A DNA stretch of 11,297 nt, from assembly GCA_025352765.1 (NCBI GenBank), contig JANXSI010000591.1, positions 1-11,297 on the forward strand. Direction: 5' to 3'. This DNA is from Devosia sp. GTDB taxonomy: Bacteria; Pseudomonadota; Alphaproteobacteria; Rhizobiales; Devosiaceae. Positions 6,742 to 11,297 of this stretch are shown in pieces. Position numbers and translations under genes: made by a program. The first letter of the stretch is position 1; each line of letters opens with the position of its first letter. The notes below the pieces were generated by a model. The model was not told the origin of the DNA and searched no databases. It saw only the letters and a list, made by a program, of their open reading frames with translations.

Positions 6742-8816
6742 TTGCTGTCTCCAACGGTGATGATGATGCTGCCAGACGGATCGACGATGGCGCTAGAATC
6801 CGGGGTGAGGACGGTAGTCGAATCCTTTTGCAGGATGATGGCCGGACCGGCGAAGCGCTCGCCCACCGGCAGTGCCTCGCGGCGGTAGACGGCCGTTTCG
6901 AAGCTCTCGAGCTTACCGTCGATGCGGAAGATGCATGCGGCATGGCGCACCAGCGCGTGGGCGAAGCTGCCGCCAACCGGCGGCCTTAGGGCCTCGAGCT
7001 TTGGCATCTCGCCGATGCCGGTGACGCGGACGTTGACGATCTCGATGGGGCTGAACTCGAACGCGTGGCCGTATTCGGCCTCGTGCCGGCGGTGGAAGGC
7101 CTCGAAGGTCTGCTGCAGGGCCGCTACGGTGATCTCGCCCTCTGCAAACTTCACCTTGAGTTCGTACCCCTGTCCCACATAGCGAAGATCCCCGATTCGC
7201 TCGAAGCGAATGTGGGCAGCAGGGATATGATCGGCTTCGAAATAGTCACCCAGGTCCGATTCCATCGCCGCGATGTCCCGGTTCAGCCGGTCGAGATCAA
7301 CGCTGCCCGACACCTGAAATTGCGTTCGTGTCGCGTCGTATTTCAGGTCGGTCGTCAACAGCCCCATGGCAGAGGTAATGCCCGGAAACGGTGGTACGAC
7401 TACCTCGGGAATGTCGAGCATCCTTGCGACTTCGACGCCGTGAAGCGGGCCGGCACCGCCGAACGCCACGAGCGCGAACTCACGCGGATCAATGCCCTTT
7501 TGAATTGTTCGCGAGCGGATGGCGTTGGCCATGTTGGAATTGATGATGGTCAGTATGCCTTCGGCGGTCTCGTTGATGGACAGTCCAAGGCGAACTGCGA
7601 GGTCGCCCACGACCTGGCGAGAAGCCGCGACGTCAAGCCTCATGCCGCCACCAAGGAAGTCGTCTGCATCTAACCGTCCGAGGACGAGGTTGGCGTCGGT
7701 CACGGTTGGCTGGCTGCCACCCCGTCCGTAAGCCGCCGGCCCCGGCACAGCACCGGCCGACTGGGGGCCGACCCGGAACGCGCCGCCACGGTCGATGTAG
7801 GCGATCGAGCCGCCACCGGCGCCCAGGGTATGGATGTCGATCATCGGCATCAGCAGCGGGAACCCGGCGATTGAGGTCGACCGGGCGTCGGTCTCCGCGA
7901 ACGTCCCGTCGACCACGATGCCGATATCGGCGCTGGTGCCGCCGATATCGAAGGTGATCAGGCGAGTCCGGTGAGCGAGTTCGCCGATCCAGGCTCCGCC
8001 CAGCACGCCTGCCGCTAGCCCCGACAGAAGCGTCAGCGTCGGCTTCTCCAGCACCATCTTCGGTGTTGCAACGCCACCGTTTGAGGCCATGATCCTGAGG
8101 TCGCCATTGACGTCGATCTCGCGCAGAGCCGTGTCGAGGTGATCGATGTATCGATCGATCTTGGGCCCGATGAAGGCGGCCAGCGCGGCCGTGGTGAAGC
8201 GCTCGAACTCCCGAAACTGCGGGGAGATGAAAGAGGAAGTCGTCACGAACGCATCGGGCATCACCTCCTTGACGATGGCCTTGGCTTCAAGTTCGTGGCG
8301 CGGATTGAGATAAGAGAAAAGGAAGCAGATGGCGACCGACTCTACGCCTTCGGCCTTCAGTTCCTCGGCGGCTCGGCGCACCGCGTCGCGATCGAGCGGC
8401 ACCAACTCGGCGCCGGTCGGGGGCACCAGGCGACCGCCTACCGTCTTACGGAATCGCCGCTTGATCAGGGGTCGGCTCTGCCACGGAATCTGCTGCAGGA
8501 TGGAATAATGTTCCGGCCGCTGGTGCCGGCCGATGTGGATGATGTCGCGAAAGCCCTCATTAGTGATGAGGCCGGCGCGCGCGCCCTTGTCTTCGAGCAC
8601 CGCATTGGTCGCCGTGGTCGTGCCGTGGAACACATAATCTATAGCGGCCGGATCGACCCCATTTGCAGCGCAGAGTTCGCGGATCCCCGTCATCACGCCA
8701 CGCGACGGATCGTCTGGGGTGGTCGACACCTTGTGGATGGCAAGAGTGCCGGTCGCCATGTCGCAATAGACGAGGTCGGTGAAGGTCCCGCCCACATCGA
8801 CGCCAATGCTTTTCAT
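6738..8816 (-). CDS. hyuA: Hydantoinase A / oxoprolinase alpha-type ATPase subunit (HyuA family)
   Basis: The 692-residue A subunit has the ASKHA actin-like ATPase fold and phosphorylates the substrate before HyuB-dependent turnover. Phosphate-1 is IGVDVGGTFTD (4-14). HGTTTATNAVLEDKGARAGL follows at about 64-83, then the Hydantoinase_A core with phosphate-2 ITFDIGGTSADIG at about 287-299, and FGGAGPLHG later. The C-terminal domain ends with a DSSAIVDPSGSI-type strand shared with this family. I prefer ATG 8816 to the in-frame ATGs at 8828 and 8855 because GGAGAG sits 4 nt before it and the protein then starts at the first beta strand, as in relatives. It is the first gene of the hyuA-hyuB operon and is divergent from the binding-protein gene. 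Candidate substrates are hydantoins, lactams, 5-oxoproline-like amides or aryl ketones. Confidence 0.92.
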   Translation of the reverse strand: MKSIGVDVGGTFTDLVYCDMATGTLAIHKVSTTPDDPSRGVMTGIRELCAANGVDPAAIDYVFHGTTTATNAVLEDKGARAGLITNEGFRDIIHIGRHQRPEHYSILQQIPWQSRPLIKRRFRKTVGGRLVPPTGAELVPLDRDAVRRAAEELKAEGVESVAICFLFSYLNPRHELEAKAIVKEVMPDAFVTTSSFISPQFREFERFTTAALAAFIGPKIDRYIDHLDTALREIDVNGDLRIMASNGGVATPKMVLEKPTLTLLSGLAAGVLGGAWIGELAHRTRLITFDIGGTSADIGIVVDGTFAETDARSTSIAGFPLLMPMIDIHTLGAGGGSIAYIDRGGAFRVGPQSAGAVPGPAAYGRGGSQPTVTDANLVLGRLDADDFLGGGMRLDVAASRQVVGDLAVRLGLSINETAEGILTIINSNMANAIRSRTIQKGIDPREFALVAFGGAGPLHGVEVARMLDIPEVVVPPFPGITSAMGLLTTDLKYDATRTQFQVSGSVDLDRLNRDIAAMESDLGDYFEADHIPAAHIRFERIGDLRYVGQGYELKVKFAEGEITVAALQQTFEAFHRRHEAEYGHAFEFSPIEIVNVRVTGIGEMPKLEALRPPVGGSFAHALVRHAACIFRIDGKLESFETAVYRREALPVGERFAGPAIILQKDSTTVLTPDSSAIVDPSGSIIITVGDSK

Positions 8817-8867
8817 GCTGCTCTCCATGCCCGAGGACGCGACCCGTCCAGACATAAGCGATACGGT

Positions 8868-8883
8868 ACTATGGATGCATAGT
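8868..8883. promoter_or_regulatory. Left operator-like palindrome (hyuA side)
   Basis: ACTATGGATGCATAGT pairs with itself at 7 of 8 positions, the exception being G/G at positions 7 and 10. It matches the site at 9040-9055 in 13 of 16 bases. Size and symmetry fit a GntR-family dimer site, and the FCD-type GntR gene of this cluster is the likely source of the binding protein. Confidence 0.6.
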
Positions 8884-9039
8884 CCATATTGTGCGCGCCA
8901 CTATGCAGACTCACTCACTGCCTATTTACTAGGCGTCGCGGGCGTTTGCTGCGCAAAATGCTGCTTTACGCTCACGCTACGCAACACGGTCGACGAAGGA
9001 TTCTGCTGCGAACGCTGCAAAACCCATTGCTTGGCATGA

Positions 9040-9055
9040 ACTGTGTATACATAGT
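9040..9055. promoter_or_regulatory. Right operator-like palindrome (importer side)
   Basis: ACTGTGTATACATAGT pairs with itself at 7 of 8 positions, the exception being G/T at positions 4 and 13. The GTATAC centre recalls known GntR-family operators. Together with 8868-8883 it gives the consensus ACTATGTATACATAGT. The two centres are 172 nt apart. Confidence 0.6.
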
Positions 9056-9110
9056 GAGGAGTGCCGGCGGAGGAGCTGGCGACGCGACAGGCAAGCAAGG
9101 GGTAAACAAG

Positions 9111-10205
9111 ATGAAGTTCCTATCGAATGCGATCGGCCTGGGGCTCGCATTGAGCCTCACCGGAACGGCGCATGCCGCCGACGATCCGGTGGCGGCCGCC
9201 AATGCGGATCTGGCCAAATACGCCAATATACCCACCTTCACCGCACCGGGCGCACCGTTTGACGCCAAGGCGTGCATGGCGGGTAAGTCCATCATGTCGA
9301 TCCCGGCCTCGAGTGCCGTGCCGTTCCTCGCTACGATCGACGCATCGATGACCCAGGTCGCCAAGACTGTCGGCTTCGATTTCAAGGTCTGGGAGAATCA
9401 GGGTCAGGTCGCACAGTGGGTGCAGGGCATGGACTTTGGTACCTCTAACAAGTTCTCGCTGATCGATCTGCTGGCCGGCGTCGACCCCAATTCCCTCGCC
9501 CCCCAGATTAAGGCGGCGACCGACAGCGGAGCGCTCGTCACCGCTTCGCACGTCACAGGCTTCGACGTGCCAGTGCCGCCCTATGTCTCGGCCGCTATCC
9601 CGATCGACTACAAGGCCGCCGGCAAGCTCCTCGCCGAGTGGGCCATTTCCAAGACCGGCGGCAAGGTGAACGCCTTGGTTTTGGTCACCAACGAAGTGCC
9701 CTCGACCGTCTCAATGGTCAACGGGCTAAAAGAGGCGTTCGCCACCAGCCCGGACAGTAAGTACAAGCTGGTCGACGTCTCGATCGCCGACTGGGCCACC
9801 AAGATTCAGCCCAATGTGCAGTCGGCTGTCATTGCGGACCCGTCAATCAACTATGTCATCGCGATCTACGACTCGATGGCGCAGTTCATCGTCCCGGCGC
9901 TGCAGATTACCGGCGCGTCCGATCATGTTAAGGTCGCGGCGTTCAACGGCACGCCCTTTGTGGTCGACATGGTGCGGAACGGTCAGGTGGAGATGGACAT
10001 CGGCGAGAACCTCGACTGGATTGCCTACGGCCTGCTCGATGCACAGATGCGTCTCGTTTGCGGCCTGCCGGCTGTGACCGACCCCAAGATCCCGTTTATG
10101 CTCTTCGACAAGAACAATGCGGCTTCGGCCGGCAACCCAGCTGAACCCTCCAAGGGTTACGGCGACGCCTACATCGCCGGATTCAAGGATCTATGGAAGC
10201 TCTGA
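9111..10205 (+). CDS. Periplasmic type-1 (RbsB-like) ABC substrate-binding protein
   Basis: This 364-residue receptor would capture a small solute in the periplasm for a CUT2-type ABC importer. ATG 9111 is preceded by AAGGGG at 8-nt spacing and starts a signal peptide MKFLSNAIGLGLALSLTGTA ending AHA-A near residue 22, so longer in-frame starts (for example 8889) are not used. The mature part has the two alternating alpha/beta lobes of Peripla_BP_4: KSIMSIPASSAVPFLATIDA near the N-terminus, a V-N-A-L-V-L-V-T strand at the second lobe, YVIAIYDSMAQFIVPAL, and a closing DIGENLDWIAYGLLDAQMR. CUT2 receptors usually bind sugars, but relatives take up other solutes, and the divergent hyuAB genes hint at an amide or heterocycle. 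Its last codons overlap the ATPase gene by 13 nt, marking one operon. Confidence 0.88.
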   Translation: MKFLSNAIGLGLALSLTGTAHAADDPVAAANADLAKYANIPTFTAPGAPFDAKACMAGKSIMSIPASSAVPFLATIDASMTQVAKTVGFDFKVWENQGQVAQWVQGMDFGTSNKFSLIDLLAGVDPNSLAPQIKAATDSGALVTASHVTGFDVPVPPYVSAAIPIDYKAAGKLLAEWAISKTGGKVNALVLVTNEVPSTVSMVNGLKEAFATSPDSKYKLVDVSIADWATKIQPNVQSAVIADPSINYVIAIYDSMAQFIVPALQITGASDHVKVAAFNGTPFVVDMVRNGQVEMDIGENLDWIAYGLLDAQMRLVCGLPAVTDPKIPFMLFDKNNAASAGNPAEPSKGYGDAYIAGFKDLWKL

Positions 10206-11297
10206 CGCAGAGCGTCGAAACAACACGCCAGGCGGCGGGGACTACCCCTGCCGCCTCTTGCACTCTTCGCCTCGAGCACCTCTCCAAGTCTTTCGGCGGC
10301 GCACGGGCGCTCGATGATGTCAGCCTCGCTGTTGGGCGCGGCCAAGTGCACGGCCTGCTGGGGCAGAACGGCTCAGGGAAATCTACGCTGATCAAGGTGC
10401 TGTCGGGCTTTCACGCTCCCGATCCCGGCGCCCGCCTATGGGTGGGCAATGCCGAAGTCCCGCTGCCCTTGCCCGCGGGTGAATTCCGGCGCCTCGGCAT
10501 CGCCTTCGTCCACCAGCACCTCGGGCTAATTCCCTCGATGACGGTGCTTGAGAACCTACTCGTGGGCAATCACGCGACCACCGCCAACTGGCGCATTTCC
10601 TGGACCTCCGCCGCCAAGCGCGCGCGTCGCCTGTTCTCCCGATTCGGGCTTGAGCTTGATCCTTTCGCCGACGTCGAGCGCCTGAGCTCCGTGGAGCGGG
10701 CGCTGCTAGCGATCGTGCGGGCCTTCGACCAACTCGAGACAACGGGGACACCGAACCGGCTTCTCGTTCTCGACGAGCCGACCCCATTCCTTCCAGAAGA
10801 GGATGTCGGCCGGCTGTTTGCCCTCGTGCGCAGCATCGTCGCCGAAGGGGCCAGCGTCATCTTCGTCTCCCACGACATCGACGAGGTGATGGAGATAACC
10901 GATCGCATCACCGTCCTTAGAGACGGCCGCGTCGCCGGAAGTATCGAGACTGCCGGCGCGAGCAAGGCCGACATCGTCCGCATGATCATCGGGCGGAACG
11001 TCGATCTGGACTCGATGCGGCCGACAAAGCGCGAACTTGGGCAGGAGGCGGCAACCATTACGGCACTCCGCGGGCGCACCGTTAGCGACCTCTCGCTCCG
11101 CGTCGCCGCGGGCGAGGTAGTGGGGATCACCGGACTGATCGGTTCGGGCTACGACGAGGTCGTGAGCCTCGCCTTTGGGGCGACCACTGCACAGACGGGA
11201 TATCTGACGCTCGACGGGCAGGAATTCGATCTCAGCCGCATGACCCCGCATCGGGCTATCAAGCAGGGCGTTGTATTCATCCCCGCCGATCGCCTCG
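10193..11297 (+). CDS. Sugar-type (RbsA/MglA-like) tandem ABC ATPase, right end cut by the window
   Basis: The first 368 codons of a dual-nucleotide-binding-domain importer ATPase are present; the family runs to about 500 residues. ATG 10193 lies within the end of the binding-protein gene with AGGA just before it, and the frame stays open to the edge. Domain 1 shows Walker A GQNGSGKST (57-65), a Q-loop VHQHLGLIP (Gln108), Walker B LLVLDEP (Asp194, Glu195) and the H-loop VSHD (His227). The signature is LSSVERALLAIVRA at 164-177, where most transporters have LSGGQ, and DEPTPFLP replaces the usual DEPTAAL. Both read as subfamily variants, not decay. Domain 2 starts around 294 (SDLSLRVAAGEVVGITGLIG), with the degenerate P-loop GLIGSGYDE typical of this family. 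It should couple to permeases encoded beyond the window. Confidence 0.88.
   Translation, partial: MEALTQSVETTRQAAGTTPAASCTLRLEHLSKSFGGARALDDVSLAVGRGQVHGLLGQNGSGKSTLIKVLSGFHAPDPGARLWVGNAEVPLPLPAGEFRRLGIAFVHQHLGLIPSMTVLENLLVGNHATTANWRISWTSAAKRARRLFSRFGLELDPFADVERLSSVERALLAIVRAFDQLETTGTPNRLLVLDEPTPFLPEEDVGRLFALVRSIVAEGASVIFVSHDIDEVMEITDRITVLRDGRVAGSIETAGASKADIVRMIIGRNVDLDSMRPTKRELGQEAATITALRGRTVSDLSLRVAAGEVVGITGLIGSGYDEVVSLAFGATTAQTGYLTLDGQEFDLSRMTPHRAIKQGVVFIPADRL

Larger units (their letters stand above)
8817..9110. promoter_or_regulatory. Divergent regulatory region between hyuA and the ABC importer operon
   Basis: This 294-nt interval must contain both promoters. It holds two related near-palindromes placed almost symmetrically, 51 nt before the hyuA ATG and 55 nt before the binding-protein ATG. 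A possible half site, ACTATGCAGAC, lies at 8900-8910. By eye it is more AT-rich near the operators than the flanking genes. I cannot fix -35/-10 pairs; TATACA at 9046-9051 inside the right operator is -10-like. Confidence 0.6.

Noticed and set aside
8139..8882. 247-codon plus-strand frame antisense to hyuA
   Set aside because: It mirrors the well-supported hyuA coding sequence and has no family resemblance; long antisense frames are common in GC-rich genes.
8875..9039. Cysteine-rich small frame (CCAKCC and CCERCKTHC) in the divergent promoter region
   Set aside because: It would start inside the left operator without a ribosome binding site, and its Cys pairs come from repeated TGCTGCG-like DNA; regulatory sequence explains the interval better.
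8889..9110. 74-residue N-terminal extension of the RbsB-like receptor
   Set aside because: ATG 9111 has AAGGGG upstream and begins a proper signal peptide; an Arg-rich extension would block export.
10570..11130. Long minus-strand frames opposite the ABC ATPase
   Set aside because: The plus strand carries an uninterrupted ATPase with Walker A, Q-loop, Walker B and H-loop; the antisense products are Arg/Ser-rich and unrecognisable.
1..11297. CRISPR array, tRNA or rRNA genes
   Set aside because: No regularly spaced repeats and no tRNA- or rRNA-like sequence were noticed on either strand by eye.

Overview
The window reads as an accessory, GC-rich stretch of an alphaproteobacterium, most likely Hyphomicrobiales (Rhizobium, Mesorhizobium or Bradyrhizobium type). 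This is inferred from the style of the proteins (FadR-type GntR regulators, HyuA/HyuB enzymes, RbsABC-type importers) and from IS3- and IS21-type debris; no RNA gene or phylogenetic marker is present to confirm it.

Layout. (1) 1-290: no gene I can support. (2) 291-1958, minus strand: a secreted protein with a short peptidoglycan-binding-like segment followed by a glycoside hydrolase TIM barrel of the GH5/cellulase type. By eye it is less GC-rich than the right two thirds of the window. (3) About 2025-2603, minus strand: an insertion-sequence graveyard, made of a 3'-truncated, double-frameshifted IS3-family orfA, the end and istB tail of an IS21-family element, and the first codons of a second IS3-type orfA fused to that istB tail. 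(4) 2809-4943, plus strand: a translationally coupled pair, a GntR/FadR-type regulator with two winged-helix domains followed by a PotD-like solute-binding protein with no signal peptide. (5) 4957-8816, minus strand: hyuB and hyuA, overlapping by 4 nt, encoding an ATP-dependent hydantoinase/oxoprolinase-family enzyme; hyuB converges on the PotD-like gene with only 13 nt between stop codons. (6) 9111 to the right edge, plus strand: a periplasmic type-1 (RbsB-like) binding protein overlapping a sugar-type ABC ATPase (RbsA/MglA-like) that runs off the window; permease genes presumably follow.

Regions 4-6 look like one catabolic island: import of a small solute, ATP-dependent attack on it by HyuAB, and control by the neighbouring FCD-domain GntR protein. 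The best evidence for common control lies in the 294-nt divergent hyuA/binding-protein interval. Two near-palindromic 16-mers (8868-8883 and 9040-9055) share 13 of 16 bases, both fit the perfect palindrome ACTATGTATACATAGT, and lie 51 and 55 nt upstream of the two divergent start codons. The substrate cannot be read from the sequence. A cyclic amide (hydantoin, lactam, 5-oxoproline-like) or a ketone is what the enzyme family would suggest.

The less ordinary points are the tandem winged-helix architecture of the regulator, the leaderless binding-protein homologue translated from its stop codon, the paired operators, and the chimeric transposase remnant.
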